DNA from: Chryseobacterium mulctrae
Lineage (GTDB): Bacteria; Bacteroidota; Bacteroidia; Flavobacteriales; Weeksellaceae
Direction of reading: 5' to 3'
Assembly (NCBI RefSeq): GCF_006175945.1
Contig: NZ_VAJL01000001.1
Location: 1,860,001-1,924,000 of the forward strand
Length of the DNA: 64,000 bases
Below, one piece after another: positions 1 to 10,400 of the stretch. The position numbers and the translations under genes were made by a program. Within the stretch, counting starts at the first letter, position 1, and each line of letters begins with the position of its first letter. The notes beneath the pieces were generated by a model. The model was not told where the DNA came from. It saw only the letters and a program-made list of their open reading frames with translations, and ran no database searches.

Positions 1-1435
1 TATCTACTCTAAAATAGTTGGCAAAAAGTTGAGTTTGGAACCATTTTAAATTAACATTTCCACCAATTTCTGTTACTGACTGATTTTTTGCATCACTAAG
101 GAAATAATTAAAGTTGTTGTATACCGAAGCATTCGCAAGATAATTAAATGACGGATATGAACTTTGGAAATTTACTTTTGCATTCACAAAGTAATCTTTA
201 ATCGGCTCAAACTTGATATTGTTTGTCGTCTTCAAATAATTTCCAAACTGATTTCCTTTTGAAATTTCCAAGAATGAATTGACCTGGAATTTATCGAAAA
301 GTTTAATCTGTAGATTTCCGACAGCTCCTAATCTGTTTTCTTTCATTTCAGAAGGAATTTGAAGAATAGGCAATGTAATTTGATCGACTCCGAATTTCAG
401 CATCTGATATCTTAATCCTGCATCTAATTTGAAGCGTTCGTTATCGAAAACTAAACTGAAGGTATTGCTGAAATTATTTGAATACTTTTTGGTTGCAAGA
501 GGAAAACCATTAACAATTTCGGCTTCAGAAGTGTACCAATATGGCTCTAAACTACCTTGGTTGTAATAATATTTATTCCCTTGATTAAAGATGGTGTGTC
601 TAATTCTAAAAGGGAATTTTTCAGCATTAAAAGGAGTAAACTGATGACTCAGGTAATATCTTCTATAAGAATATTGCGAGCTGGATGATGCCAAATTCAC
701 CAAAGCTCTGTCACGATTTCTAAACTCACTATCTCCTGATTGGAAAAGGTCATCATTTACAATTCCACCATTCTCCTGATTGTTTACATTTTGATGAAGG
801 TAATGAGCGAATAATTCATAATCTCCACTTTTGGATGTATAATGTCCAGAAAACAAGGTATTGTTGTTTGCTGACAAAGAGTTTCTGTAAAATCCTTGAG
901 AACGAAGTCCCATATAATCTAAAGCAAAATTGAATCTCTTCCCTATATTTTGGGTATAAGTTGACTGCAAAGCCGCACCGTTTTTCATCGCAGTATGATA
1001 AATAAAGGTAGCCGTAGGAGTTTTTACATCATAATATTTGATGTCATTAATCCCTAAAATACCATACGATTTATTTGTTGGTAAAAGAGAAAGGTTTTGT
1101 TCGGCATTTACTTCATAAGATAAAGGATTGAATCCCGATCCGATGTTTGCAAACTGCACTCTTCCAAAGTTATCTCTATTATTATATTGAGAAAAAATAT
1201 ACGATTTATTAAAAGTCATCGCTGTATCAAAGATTTTCTTTTCAGAAAACTGGGTCTGATACTGATAATCATTAATCGTCGGTTTAAAAATTTTAAGAGA
1301 ATCTTTTGTCCCGGAATCTATTACTAAGGTGTCTTTTAGTTTTTTCTCAAGCATGTTAGAGTCTGTTTTATTGACAATAACCTGTGCTTTAGTAAATGAG
1401 GCAAGGAAAAATATGATTAGAAAAAGGTATTTCAT
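1..1435 (-). CDS. Putative outer-membrane porin (Porin_10-like), 5' part only
   Basis: The minus-strand frame is open from an ATG at 1435 to the window edge, so the C-terminal end is missing. It begins with a clear signal peptide (MKYLFLIIFFLASFTKAQ) and continues with long stretches of alternating polar and aromatic residues rich in Asn, Tyr, Phe and Ser, the pattern of an outer-membrane beta-barrel. Repeated YNNFNYF- and FANYF-like strands fit the 'putative porin' family of Flavobacteriia (Pfam Porin_10), which has no TonB plug. The barrel assignment is from composition and memory of the family; transported substrate unknown. It lies downstream of the susCD pair but is separated from it by a terminator and has its own -7 box. 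Confidence 0.6.
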   Translation of the reverse strand, partial: MKYLFLIIFFLASFTKAQVIVNKTDSNMLEKKLKDTLVIDSGTKDSLKIFKPTINDYQYQTQFSEKKIFDTAMTFNKSYIFSQYNNRDNFGRVQFANIGSGFNPLSYEVNAEQNLSLLPTNKSYGILGINDIKYYDVKTPTATFIYHTAMKNGAALQSTYTQNIGKRFNFALDYMGLRSQGFYRNSLSANNNTLFSGHYTSKSGDYELFAHYLHQNVNNQENGGIVNDDLFQSGDSEFRNRDRALVNLASSSSQYSYRRYYLSHQFTPFNAEKFPFRIRHTIFNQGNKYYYNQGSLEPYWYTSEAEIVNGFPLATKKYSNNFSNTFSLVFDNERFKLDAGLRYQMLKFGVDQITLPILQIPSEMKENRLGAVGNLQIKLFDKFQVNSFLEISKGNQFGNYLKTTNNIKFEPIKDYFVNAKVNFQSSYPSFNYLANASVYNNFNYFLSDAKNQSVTEIGGNVNLKWFQTQLFANYFRVD

Positions 1436-1452
1436 GAATATTTTTTGTACAG

Positions 1453-1460
1453 CAAAAATA
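1453..1460 (-). promoter_or_regulatory. Promoter -7 box for the porin-like gene
   Basis: TATTTTTG on the minus strand matches the Bacteroidetes -7 consensus TAnnTTTG and lies 17 bases before the ATG at 1435. No TTG is placed 17-23 bases upstream, so only half of the promoter is supported. Confidence 0.4.
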
Positions 1461-1480
1461 AGAAATAAAAGGCAATAAAA

Positions 1481-1503
1481 AACCCACATGAATCATGTGG
1501 GTT
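1481..1503 (-). terminator. Intrinsic terminator of the susCD pair
   Basis: Read on the minus strand, a perfect 10-bp stem (AACCCACATG / CATGTGGGTT) with a three-base loop is followed by a T-run. It lies 20 bases after the SusD stop codon and before the porin gene promoter, so it ends the susCD transcript. Confidence 0.8.
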
Positions 1504-1523
1504 ATAGGTTTGTAATATTTAAA

Positions 1524-2990
1524 TTACCATCCTACGTTTTGCTTCATATTTGGATTAGCAAATATTTCAGAATAAGGAATTGGTAAAGTCATCTTATCTA
1601 CATTAGGGAAAGATGTATTTGGATAAGCAACTGTAGTATCAGTTGATAATCTTGTAACTATCTTACCATTTCTCTTAAGGTCGATCATTCTCTTTCCTTC
1701 TAACGGGAATTCTCTAAATTTCTCGTCTAAAATCTTATCAATTGCATCTTGTGTAGAAGTAAATGCAACACTAGCTCCAGCATTACGAGATACTCTAATT
1801 AAATCATAGTCAGCAAATGCACCTGCCAAATCACCTGTCTTAGCCTTAGCTTCTGCTCTTACTAAAATCATTTCAGCTAACCTTATCGCTTTAATATTTG
1901 CAATTCCAGGGGTTGCAGCTGGTCCATAATATTTATTAAAGACTGTTGTTAAAGATGTTGGCGTCCCGAAAGTTCTGTAATAAGCTGCAATTCTATAATC
2001 TCCAGCATTATATTTCTGCTTTAGTGTTGTAGAAGCATTCCAAAATACACCTAAAGCAGGTGATCTGTAAAGAGCTCCCATATTAAAACTAACAGCTCCG
2101 GCAATATTTATTTGTTGGAAGATAACCTCACTTCCATCAATTGGAGCAGCATTAGTTCCTGCACTTGTAATAGGATCAGTCCAAATATTAGTAATCTCAG
2201 CTTGCTTTGGATTAGTAGCTGGTACAGTCACAATTTCAGGTCCACCCTTTAATACACGAGTTCCTATAGCAGCATTAGCAAAAGTAATTGCGTTTGCGTT
2301 ATCTCCCATTTCAAGATAAACTAAGCTCTTAATTGCGTTTAATGCATCCTTACTCATTCTCATGTTCAAATTATTCGTTGGATTTAAAGCTAATGCTGCA
2401 TTTAAATCACTAAGAACATTTTGATAAGAATCTTGCATATTGCTTCTAGGAGGAGTATCATAGATATTCTCAATGTTTGAAGACTTCATATAGGCGCATC
2501 CTAATGCCGTAGGGCTATATTTAGGCGAAAAGTTCTTTAAAACAATAAAGTGTGCAAACGCTCTCATTCCTAATGCTTCGGCTTTAATTTGATTTTTATT
2601 AAGACCATTAGCACCATTATTGGTAACATTATCAATATTATCTAATACTTTATTTGCTGTAAATACTGTTCTGTAAGAACTATTCCAAAGAGCTTCAACA
2701 TCGTTATCTTGAGAAGTAAATGTTCTGCCCCATAGAAAAACACCACTCCCATTATTTGTAGTTGCAATTCTCGCTTCATCAGACATAAGTGCTTGTATAA
2801 AAGACTCTTGTCCTATCGGCATTGTTTGGTATGTATTAACAAGCAATCTTTCCAAAATGGTAACATCAGTTAATGTTTGGCTGCTTTCTGGTAATGCGTC
2901 CGGAGACACATCTTCAATTAAATCTGTACAGTTCAGAGATGTTAATCCTATTGCACCTATTAATATAATATTTAATATTCTTTTTTTCAT
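1524..2990 (-). CDS. SusD/RagB-family outer-membrane lipoprotein
   Basis: 488 residues with a lipoprotein signal peptide ending at the lipobox LTSLNC (acyl Cys21). The rest follows the SusD fold: helical TPR-like segments and a typical C-terminus in which RLAEMILVRAEAKAKTGD is followed by an EKFREFPLEGKRMIDLKR element. SusD proteins are surface lipoproteins that cap the SusC barrel and capture the ligand before TonB-driven import. It starts 11 bases after the SusC stop, so the two are one operon. No glycoside hydrolase, sulfatase, protease or sigma/anti-sigma pair is adjacent in the window, so the substrate (glycan, peptide or other) cannot be told. Confidence 0.92.
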   Translation of the reverse strand: MKKRILNIILIGAIGLTSLNCTDLIEDVSPDALPESSQTLTDVTILERLLVNTYQTMPIGQESFIQALMSDEARIATTNNGSGVFLWGRTFTSQDNDVEALWNSSYRTVFTANKVLDNIDNVTNNGANGLNKNQIKAEALGMRAFAHFIVLKNFSPKYSPTALGCAYMKSSNIENIYDTPPRSNMQDSYQNVLSDLNAALALNPTNNLNMRMSKDALNAIKSLVYLEMGDNANAITFANAAIGTRVLKGGPEIVTVPATNPKQAEITNIWTDPITSAGTNAAPIDGSEVIFQQINIAGAVSFNMGALYRSPALGVFWNASTTLKQKYNAGDYRIAAYYRTFGTPTSLTTVFNKYYGPAATPGIANIKAIRLAEMILVRAEAKAKTGDLAGAFADYDLIRVSRNAGASVAFTSTQDAIDKILDEKFREFPLEGKRMIDLKRNGKIVTRLSTDTTVAYPNTSFPNVDKMTLPIPYSEIFANPNMKQNVGW

Positions 2991-3001
2991 TTTTTATCTA
3001 T

Positions 3002-5761
3002 TTAGAAAGTTAATGTAGTTCCGATAGTGATAATTCTAGGAGTAGGATATTCGTACTGTGCAATATTATTATCATCATCAGGATCGAAACCAGTCCATTT
3101 AGTCCACGTATAGACGTTATTGACATCAGCAAATATAGTTATTCCCTTAATACCTGCACCTGCTAAGAATGATTTTTTGAAATCGTAACCTAATCTTACA
3201 TTTTTAAACCTTAAGAATGAAGCATCTTCAATAAATTTAGATGTAAATTCAACTTTGGTTCCTGCTCTTTGCACATCTGTAATTTGACCAGGTGTAGTCC
3301 AAATATCTAATTGGTTTACGTTTTGGTTCAAATACCAGAAATCAGGATTCTCTTGGAAGAATCTTTGGTTATTAAATCTTGAATAGTCGCTTTTCCATTG
3401 GAATTGAGAATTTAAGAAGAACCCTTTATACTTTAAATCCAGACCAAACCCTCCGGTATATGGAGCATATGAAGTACCCCATCCAGTCTTATTGTTGATT
3501 GCATCATAAACTTCAGTAGAATTACCGTTTAAATCTTGATATATTGGTGCTCCAGTTTGAGGATTAACTCCAGCCCAACCTACAATAAAGTGACTACCGT
3601 AAGCCTCACCAACTCTAATAATTGATGTACCTGATTCAAATTGATTAACCTGACCTAAATCTAAAATTCTATTTTTATTGTATGAGAAGTTTGCAAATAA
3701 TGAAACTGTTAAATCAGAATTTTTAATAATATCTCCATGAAGATCAACTTCCACACCTTTATTACTCATTTTACCTGAGTTATAATTGGTAATTGTAGTA
3801 AATCCTGAAGTAGCAGATAAATTATAATCTAAAAACAAATTTTTTGTCTGTCTATCATAAACATCAATTGATCCCCAAATCCTATCATTAAATAAGCCAT
3901 AGTCTAAACCTATATTCAACTGGGTCTCTCTTTCCCATGAATAGTTTTGGTTTAATGGTGATCCTACAGAAAGTGATCTTGTAGTATTATATAATCCTCC
4001 GGAGTTATAATATTGCTGATCATTATATGGATTTATAGTTGTTGGGTCTCCAAAATTACCTGTAATCCCCCAACTCGCTCTCAATTTTAAATTGTTAACT
4101 TTTGTATCAGATAAAAAATCTTCTTTACTGATTGCCCAAGCTGCAGAAGCACCACCAAAAGTACCAGCTTTTTTGCCCATTGCAAATTGCGAACTAACAT
4201 CTCTTCTAATATTAGCATCAATATAGTATTTACTATCATAGTTATATGACAATGAACCCAAAACAGCTAATGTTGTAAACCTTGTACTTCCCCCACTAAG
4301 TGCTGGTAAAATATTTTGAGCAACAGTAATTCCTGCTGGTGTAGCTCCCATTGCCTTATCCATACCATACCCCGTATAACCAAAGTTCTCTCTAAATCTA
4401 CCTACATACTCACCTAAAACGAATGCACTAAAATTATGTACATCATCCCAAGTATTTTTATATGATAATCTTGCGTTTGTTGTAATTGTAGATGCGCTTG
4501 CTAGAGCTCTTGTCAATAACCCGGCTTGTCCAGGAGAAGTTGTTGACCCGTAATAAGTATTAGGGTGTACATAATTGGTCGTATTATTCTGTGTATAGTC
4601 AATACCTCCAAATACTCTTGCAGTGAAATTTGAGTTTATATCATATTCCCCAAATGCACTTGTAATTATTTTTATTTGATTTCTTCCTCTTTCTCCAGTT
4701 AGTGCTTGTTCTAAAGAACGCGCTCCGTAGTTAGGCTCTCCAAAAAGCCCTTTACCTGTCGCAAAAGTTCCGTTATCATTATATGGTGCTAAAACAGGCG
4801 CTGTATTTACTGCAAAGAAAGGGTTGTTTGTAAATACTCCGGCTTCTCCTGCAATCCCTTTTAGTTTGTTAAAACTTAAATTAGTTTGTGTACCAAACCT
4901 AAAGTTTGTTCCATTCCCTGAATTGATACGAGCATTTAGGGTATATCTATCTAGACTAGAAGCTTGAGCGATTCCATCTTGACTAAATTGTCCTAAAGAG
5001 AAATAATAATTAGTATTATTTGCTCCACCAGAAATTGCGATATCGTTTGTTAATGAGAACCCTGTTCTTAAAAATGATTTAGTCCAATCTGTATTAACCC
5101 CTGTTGCTTTATACATATCAACTTCAGCATCGCTGAAATTCCCCCAAGAGTTATTCCATGAAAGCCACTGATCAGCATCCATTAGCTGATACTTATATTT
5201 GCTTTTTTGAGCAATACCCGCCTGCCCCGTATACTGAACTTGAAAACCAGCCTTACCAGATTTTGTCTTAATTACTACAACCCCAGCACCAGCCGCCGCT
5301 CCATACATAGATTTAGAAGCCGCGTCCTTTAAAACAGTTATTTCTTCAAAATCATTTGGGTTTAATGCTGCAAAAGCCGTAGAGTTTAAAGGTACACCGT
5401 CAACTACATACAAAGGAGTAGTACCTCCGTTGATAGATCCAACCCCTCTAATAATAATATTACCACCAGTCCCAGGTTGACCAGAACCTACCATGACATC
5501 AACCCCAGCTAATCTTCCTCCTAAATTCTGTACAAAGTTACCTACTGGTACATTGTTAATTTCTGAAGACTTGATTGTAGCTACAGCAGTAGTAATATCT
5601 CCTTTTTTCTTTGGAGTATACCCTACTAAAACAACTTCGTCAATGTTTGCTATTTTTTCAGTTTTAACATTGCCTGTGTCTTTTTTTGTTGTTTGCGCAT
5701 AAGCCATTGATCCTATAAAGAACAACGCCCCCGCACTTAATACACGTAATTTAACATTCAT
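3002..5761 (-). CDS. SusC/RagA-family TonB-linked outer-membrane receptor
   Basis: 919 residues with a signal peptide (cleavage near MAYAQ), a TonB-box-like segment IDEVVLVGYTP at about 41-51, a plug domain with IIIRGVGSINGGTTPLYVVD and ITVLKDAASKSMYG motifs at about 100-155, then a long beta-barrel ending in an aromatic residue (IGTTLTF). It is the importer of the SusC/SusD pair and sits in the outer membrane. It lacks the roughly 80-residue carboxypeptidase-regulatory-like domain that many SusC proteins carry before the plug, hence its short length. It is first in the operon, upstream of susD. The 300-base stretch before it is very AT-rich and carries an inverted repeat but no exact TAnnTTTG box. 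Confidence 0.93.
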   Translation of the reverse strand: MNVKLRVLSAGALFFIGSMAYAQTTKKDTGNVKTEKIANIDEVVLVGYTPKKKGDITTAVATIKSSEINNVPVGNFVQNLGGRLAGVDVMVGSGQPGTGGNIIIRGVGSINGGTTPLYVVDGVPLNSTAFAALNPNDFEEITVLKDAASKSMYGAAAGAGVVVIKTKSGKAGFQVQYTGQAGIAQKSKYKYQLMDADQWLSWNNSWGNFSDAEVDMYKATGVNTDWTKSFLRTGFSLTNDIAISGGANNTNYYFSLGQFSQDGIAQASSLDRYTLNARINSGNGTNFRFGTQTNLSFNKLKGIAGEAGVFTNNPFFAVNTAPVLAPYNDNGTFATGKGLFGEPNYGARSLEQALTGERGRNQIKIITSAFGEYDINSNFTARVFGGIDYTQNNTTNYVHPNTYYGSTTSPGQAGLLTRALASASTITTNARLSYKNTWDDVHNFSAFVLGEYVGRFRENFGYTGYGMDKAMGATPAGITVAQNILPALSGGSTRFTTLAVLGSLSYNYDSKYYIDANIRRDVSSQFAMGKKAGTFGGASAAWAISKEDFLSDTKVNNLKLRASWGITGNFGDPTTINPYNDQQYYNSGGLYNTTRSLSVGSPLNQNYSWERETQLNIGLDYGLFNDRIWGSIDVYDRQTKNLFLDYNLSATSGFTTITNYNSGKMSNKGVEVDLHGDIIKNSDLTVSLFANFSYNKNRILDLGQVNQFESGTSIIRVGEAYGSHFIVGWAGVNPQTGAPIYQDLNGNSTEVYDAINNKTGWGTSYAPYTGGFGLDLKYKGFFLNSQFQWKSDYSRFNNQRFFQENPDFWYLNQNVNQLDIWTTPGQITDVQRAGTKVEFTSKFIEDASFLRFKNVRLGYDFKKSFLAGAGIKGITIFADVNNVYTWTKWTGFDPDDDNNIAQYEYPTPRIITIGTTLTF

Positions 5762-5793
5762 ATTAACAAAATTTTAATATTTTTAATGAGCAA

Positions 5794-5817
5794 ATATGTT
5801 AATAAATATTAACATAT
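5794..5817. repeat. Perfect inverted repeat upstream of susC, possible operator
   Basis: ATATGTTAAT and ATTAACATAT form perfect 10-base arms around AAAT. The repeat lies 33-56 bases before the susC start, where a regulator or the transcript 5' end would be expected. It has no T-run, so it is not a terminator. The rest of 5762-6016 is plain AT-rich DNA in which nothing else is recognised. Confidence 0.4.
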
Positions 5818-6016
5818 GCAAATTTTTAACTTATATAAATTCTTTTTTTTTACTTGATATACTAGAAAAATAAAGAATTAATTAAAATTCAATAATAAAG
5901 TCTAACAAAAATCATTAAAAATAAAATCTTTCAACTAAATCATATAGTTTTAAGAAATTTTAACCAAAACAAAAAAAATTATTTAGAATCAATCCAAACA
6001 AATGTCTTTTTACGAA

Positions 6017-6042
6017 AAAACCATTCCTTTCGGAATGGTTTT
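6017..6042 (-). terminator. Intrinsic terminator of rimP-nusA-infB
   Basis: An 11-bp perfect stem (AAAACCATTCC / GGAATGGTTTT) with a four-base loop lies 21 bases after the infB stop. On the minus strand it runs into a T-run. Confidence 0.85.
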
Positions 6043-6062
6043 AAATTATTTATAAAATTAAA

Positions 6063-9000
6063 TTACTTCAATTTCTTCTTCACAGCAACCTCTTCGTATA
6101 CTTCAAGAATATCGTTTTGTTCGATATCATTATAGCCTTTAAGGTTCAATCCACATTCGTAGCCTTTTGTAACTTCTTTTACGTCGTCTTTGAAACGTTT
6201 TAAGCTTTCAAGCTCTCCGTCGAATTTCACGATACCATCTCTTAGTAATCTTACCTTAGACTGTCTCGTTACTTTTCCGGTAAGAACCATACAACCTGCA
6301 ATGGTTCCAACTTTAGAAATCTTGAATACCTCACGGATTTCAACATTACCAATTACTTGTTCCTGAATCTCCGGAGAAAGCATTCCCTCCATCGCTTCTT
6401 TCACCTCGTCGATTGCTTTATAGATTACAGAATATGTTCTGATCTCAATTTCTTCACGGTCAGCAAGATCTTTAGCATTTGCTCCAGCTCTTACGTTGAA
6501 TCCGATGATAATTGCATCAGATGCCGCCGCTAAGTTGATATCAGATTCTGTGATCTGCCCAACACCTGAGTGAAGGATTTTCACGCTGATTTCTTCTGTT
6601 GATAATCTTTGTAACTGATCAGAAAGTGCTTCTACCGAACCATCCACGTCACCTTTAAGGATAATATTCAATTCTTTGAATTCTCCTAAAGCAATACGTC
6701 TACCTAATTCTTCAAGCGTAGTGTGTTTTTTCGTTCTGATTGAAAGTTCTCTTTGTAGCTGTTCTCTCTTATTAGCAATAGCTTTACCTTCACTTTCGTC
6801 GGCATAAACACGGAACTTATCACCTGCAGTAGGCGCTCCATCTAAACCTAAGATTGTTGCTGGAATTGAAGGACCTGCCTCTTCAAGGTTTTTCCCTCTT
6901 TCATCCAATAAAGCTTTTACTTTACCATGATTTTTACCTGCTACTACATAATCTCCAACTTTTAAAGTTCCGGTTTGTACCAACATTGTTGCTACATAAC
7001 CTCTACCTTTATCTAAAGATGCTTCAATTACAACTCCGTTTGCAGCACGTTCAGGATTAGCTTTTAATTCAAGCATTTCTGCCTGTAACAATACTTTCTC
7101 TAATAAAAGATCCATATTATTACCCATTTTAGCTGAAATTTCCTGAGCCTGTACATTTCCACCCCACTCTTCTACCAAAATATTCATTCCGGAAAGTTGT
7201 TGACGGATATTATCAGGATTTGCATTCGGCTTATCAACTTTGTTGATTGCAATAATCATAGGAACTCCTGCAGCTTGTGCGTGAGAAATTGCTTCTTTCG
7301 TTTGAGGCATTACATCATCATCCGCAGCAATTACAATAATTGCAATATCAGTAACCTGTGCTCCCCTAGCTCTCATCGCAGTAAAGGCTTCGTGACCTGG
7401 CGTATCTAAGAATGTAATTCTTTGACCATTTTCCAACTTCACGTTGTAGGCTCCGATGTGCTGTGTAATTCCACCTGATTCACCAGCAATTACGTTAGTT
7501 TTTCTAATGTAATCCAACAATGAAGTTTTACCATGGTCAACGTGTCCCATTACTGTTACAATCGGCGCTCTTGAAACAAGGCTCTCTTCTGTATCGATTT
7601 CGTCATCAGCATCTGTATCTTCAAGATCAGCATCCGAGAATTCAATTTTATATCCAAATTCATCAGTTACCAATAACAAAGTATCGGCTTCTAATCTTTG
7701 GTTCATGGTAACCATTACTCCTAAAGAGAAACAAGCAGAAATAACTTCAGTAGGAGAAACGTTCATTAAACTTGCCAATTCACCAACAGTGATGAACTCG
7801 GTTACTTTTAATGTTCTGTCTGCTGCATCAATTTCTTGCTGACGCTCGTCTTGCTCTCTACGGAAACTTCTCTTATCTTTTCTATGTTTAGAAGATTTAG
7901 ATTTACCTCCTTTATTGGTTAGTTTTTCAAGGGTTTCTTTGATTTGGTTTTTAACTTGCTCGTCAGTTAACTCGACAGGCATGGTTCTCTGTCCCGGTCT
8001 GTTGTTTCCGAAACGGTTTCCACCACCTTGTCCTTGAGGACGGTTTTGACCACCTTGTCCCGGAGGTCTGTTACCTTGAGGACCACCCGGACGGTTTTGA
8101 CCACCTTGTCCTGGAGGTCTGTTTCCCTGATAACCACCTTGTCCTGGCGGACGGTTTCCTCCCGGTCCATTTTGACCTTGAGGACGGTTTTGACCGCCTT
8201 GCTGATTGTTTCCACCTTGTTGGTTGTTCCCAGTATTCTGGTTAGGACCGCCCGGCTTTTCAATTCTCTTTCTTTTCTTTTTAGCTCCTGAGTTTGGTTT
8301 TGGTGCAAACTGAGTTAAGTCAATTTTTTCACCAACGATTTTAGGACCGTCAAGTTTTTGATAAACAGTTTCTATTTTCTGAGGCTCCTGAGGTTCCTCA
8401 CTAGTAGATTCAGGTTTCTTTTCTTCCACTTTTTCTACAGGTTTTTCAACCGGTTTTGGTGTTTCTTTAGCAGGTTCAGCTGGTTTTACTACAGCTTTCA
8501 CCTCTTCTGTTTTAGGTTTATCTTTTTTTGCAGGTCTGTTTCTGTTTCCTTCTATTTGAGAAAGATCAATTTTATCCAAAACCTTGAATTCTTGCCTTTC
8601 AGGAGTTGCTTTTACTTCAGAAACCGGTACCATTTCTTCTTTTGCAGCTTTCACCTCTTCTTTCACCTCCTTCACTTTTACTTTCTCTTCTTTCTTTTCT
8701 TCTACAGGTGCAGCTGGTGCAGGAGTTGGTTCTTCCGCAACAGGTTCAGCTTTTTTAGGCTCAAGATCGATTTTACCTAAAATTCTGGTTTCTGGTTTTG
8801 TATTAGCTTTAGCTCTTATTACTTCAGGTGCTTTCTTTTCTTCCATCTCCAGTTTTTCTTCCGGAACTTTAGAAATAACCACCTCATGGGAAGCTTTACG
8901 TTGCTCACCGTCTTTGGCAAACTCAGCTTCCAATGCAGAATATGCCGCTTCTTCTAATTGAGCGTTAGGATTGTTTTCAACCACAATATCCTTAGACTGT

Positions 9001-9071
9001 AAAAACTCTACCAGCCTAGACATCGATATGTTAAATTCCTTAACCGCTTTATTTAATCTTATTTTTGGCAT
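6063..9071 (-). CDS. infB: Translation initiation factor IF-2
   Basis: 1002-residue IF-2, a GTPase that brings initiator fMet-tRNA to the 30S subunit and promotes subunit joining. The N-terminal IF2_N helical domain ([20 protein letters not shown]) is followed by a long Lys/Glu/Pro-rich linker and a Gly/Asn/Gln/Pro-rich stretch (about 270-365) with repeated NRPPGQGG units. A second IF2_N-like element and the G domain follow, with GHVDHGKT (about 508), DTPGHE and NKVD motifs, then the C-terminal beta-barrel and tRNA-binding domains. It is the last gene of the rimP-nusA-infB operon, 78 bases after nusA, and ends at a strong terminator. Opposite-strand open frames in the repeat region are composition artefacts. 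Confidence 0.98.
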   Translation of the reverse strand: MPKIRLNKAVKEFNISMSRLVEFLQSKDIVVENNPNAQLEEAAYSALEAEFAKDGEQRKASHEVVISKVPEEKLEMEEKKAPEVIRAKANTKPETRILGKIDLEPKKAEPVAEEPTPAPAAPVEEKKEEKVKVKEVKEEVKAAKEEMVPVSEVKATPERQEFKVLDKIDLSQIEGNRNRPAKKDKPKTEEVKAVVKPAEPAKETPKPVEKPVEKVEEKKPESTSEEPQEPQKIETVYQKLDGPKIVGEKIDLTQFAPKPNSGAKKKRKRIEKPGGPNQNTGNNQQGGNNQQGGQNRPQGQNGPGGNRPPGQGGYQGNRPPGQGGQNRPGGPQGNRPPGQGGQNRPQGQGGGNRFGNNRPGQRTMPVELTDEQVKNQIKETLEKLTNKGGKSKSSKHRKDKRSFRREQDERQQEIDAADRTLKVTEFITVGELASLMNVSPTEVISACFSLGVMVTMNQRLEADTLLLVTDEFGYKIEFSDADLEDTDADDEIDTEESLVSRAPIVTVMGHVDHGKTSLLDYIRKTNVIAGESGGITQHIGAYNVKLENGQRITFLDTPGHEAFTAMRARGAQVTDIAIIVIAADDDVMPQTKEAISHAQAAGVPMIIAINKVDKPNANPDNIRQQLSGMNILVEEWGGNVQAQEISAKMGNNMDLLLEKVLLQAEMLELKANPERAANGVVIEASLDKGRGYVATMLVQTGTLKVGDYVVAGKNHGKVKALLDERGKNLEEAGPSIPATILGLDGAPTAGDKFRVYADESEGKAIANKREQLQRELSIRTKKHTTLEELGRRIALGEFKELNIILKGDVDGSVEALSDQLQRLSTEEISVKILHSGVGQITESDINLAAASDAIIIGFNVRAGANAKDLADREEIEIRTYSVIYKAIDEVKEAMEGMLSPEIQEQVIGNVEIREVFKISKVGTIAGCMVLTGKVTRQSKVRLLRDGIVKFDGELESLKRFKDDVKEVTKGYECGLNLKGYNDIEQNDILEVYEEVAVKKKLK

Positions 9072-9149
9072 CTATATTATTTACTGTTTTTTTTAATTCT
9101 TAAAATTAAAGTATTCTTTTTTACTGTTATTAAAATTTATTTCTAAATA

Positions 9150-10385
9150 TTAATCTTCAAATTCCTCCTTCAATATACGTTTCACGTCTTCGATGGTTTC
9201 CTCTTCTAAGTCTACCATGTTTAAAAGACTTGTCGTATCTTTATCTAAGACAGATTTTGCAGTTGTAAGACCTACTTTCTTAAACTCATCCAAAATCCAC
9301 TGTTCGATATCGTCATTGAATTCTCTCAAGTCAACATCATCATCTTCACTTGCTTCTCTAAACACGTCAATTTCGTATCCAGAAAGCCAAGAAGCCAATC
9401 TGATATTTTGTCCTTGCTTACCGATAACTTTAGAAATCTCTTCAATTGGAGTATAAACCAATGCATAATTTGTCTCTTCGTTGATGTCAATTTTATTGAT
9501 GGTAACATTTCCTAAAGCTCTCTTCACCATAATCTCAGGGTTTTTAGACCACTGAATTACATCTATATTTTCGTTTCTTAATTCTCTTACGACACCGTGA
9601 ATTCTAGAACCTTTCACCCCGACACAAGCTCCTACAGGATCGATTCTGTCGTCGTAAGCATCCACTGCTATTTTCGCTTTTTCACCAGGAATTCTCACTG
9701 CTTTTTTAAGAATGATTGTTCCGTCCTGGATTTCAGGAATTTCTAATTCCAATAATTTTTCCAAGAATTTAGGAGCTGTTCTTGAAATGATAATTTGTGG
9801 TTTTGAACCTTTAAAATCTACCGTTTCAACAATTGCTCTGATGTTTTCTCCTTTTTTGAAGAAATCTGATGGAATCTGGTTTTCTTTAGGCAAGATAAAC
9901 TCGTTCCCTTCATCATCCAACAAGATCACATGTTTGTGACGAATATGGTGAATTTCTCCGATTACAATTTCTCCGATTCTGTCTCTGAACTGATCATACA
10001 ACATCGCATTGTTATGCTCCTGCAATTTTGTTGCTAAAATCTGCTTCAGCGTCAAAATATTTCTTCTTCCCAACTGCGCTACCGGAATTTCCATGGTAAA
10101 ATCTTCACCAACTTCAAAAGTTGGATCTATTTTTTTAGCTTCAGTGATTTCAATTTCCAAATCATCATCTTCAGACATTTCGTCTTCAACGATGGTTTTA
10201 TTTAAGAAAATCTGAAAGTCACCTTTGTCAGGGTTTACAATTACATCAAAGTGATCATCAGAATCAAATCTTTTTCTCAACAAAGTCTTTAGAGAATCTT
10301 CAATGATCGCCATCAGATCAATTTTACTGATCCCCTTTTCGTCTTTAAAATCACCAAAGGATTCAATCAACGCTATATTATCCAT
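9150..10385 (-). CDS. nusA: Transcription termination/antitermination factor NusA
   Basis: 411 residues with the NusA N-terminal RNA-polymerase-binding domain, an S1 domain (about 130-200, with EFILPKENQIPSDFFKKGE) and two KH domains (GACVGVKGSRIHGVVREL and IGKQGQNIRLASWL). NusA binds RNA polymerase and nascent RNA, promoting hairpin-dependent pausing and termination. The acidic C-terminal repeats of enterobacterial NusA are absent, as is usual in Bacteroidetes. It starts 15 bases after rimP, so co-transcription is nearly certain. A terminator-like hairpin lies in the operon leader, which makes NusA-dependent autoregulation plausible. Confidence 0.97.
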   Translation of the reverse strand: MDNIALIESFGDFKDEKGISKIDLMAIIEDSLKTLLRKRFDSDDHFDVIVNPDKGDFQIFLNKTIVEDEMSEDDDLEIEITEAKKIDPTFEVGEDFTMEIPVAQLGRRNILTLKQILATKLQEHNNAMLYDQFRDRIGEIVIGEIHHIRHKHVILLDDEGNEFILPKENQIPSDFFKKGENIRAIVETVDFKGSKPQIIISRTAPKFLEKLLELEIPEIQDGTIILKKAVRIPGEKAKIAVDAYDDRIDPVGACVGVKGSRIHGVVRELRNENIDVIQWSKNPEIMVKRALGNVTINKIDINEETNYALVYTPIEEISKVIGKQGQNIRLASWLSGYEIDVFREASEDDDVDLREFNDDIEQWILDEFKKVGLTTAKSVLDKDTTSLLNMVDLEEETIEDVKRILKEEFED

Positions 10386-10400
10386 TTATCTTTTTTTCTT

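Noticed and set aside
5780..5795. CATATTTG as a -7 box for susC
   Set aside because: The consensus needs T at the first position; it is CATA, not TAnn, so it is only a near match.
8028..8780. Long plus-strand open frames opposite the infB linker
   Set aside because: They mirror the repetitive Gly/Lys/Glu-rich coding sequence of infB, give low-complexity Phe/Ser/Arg proteins, and have no start signal.
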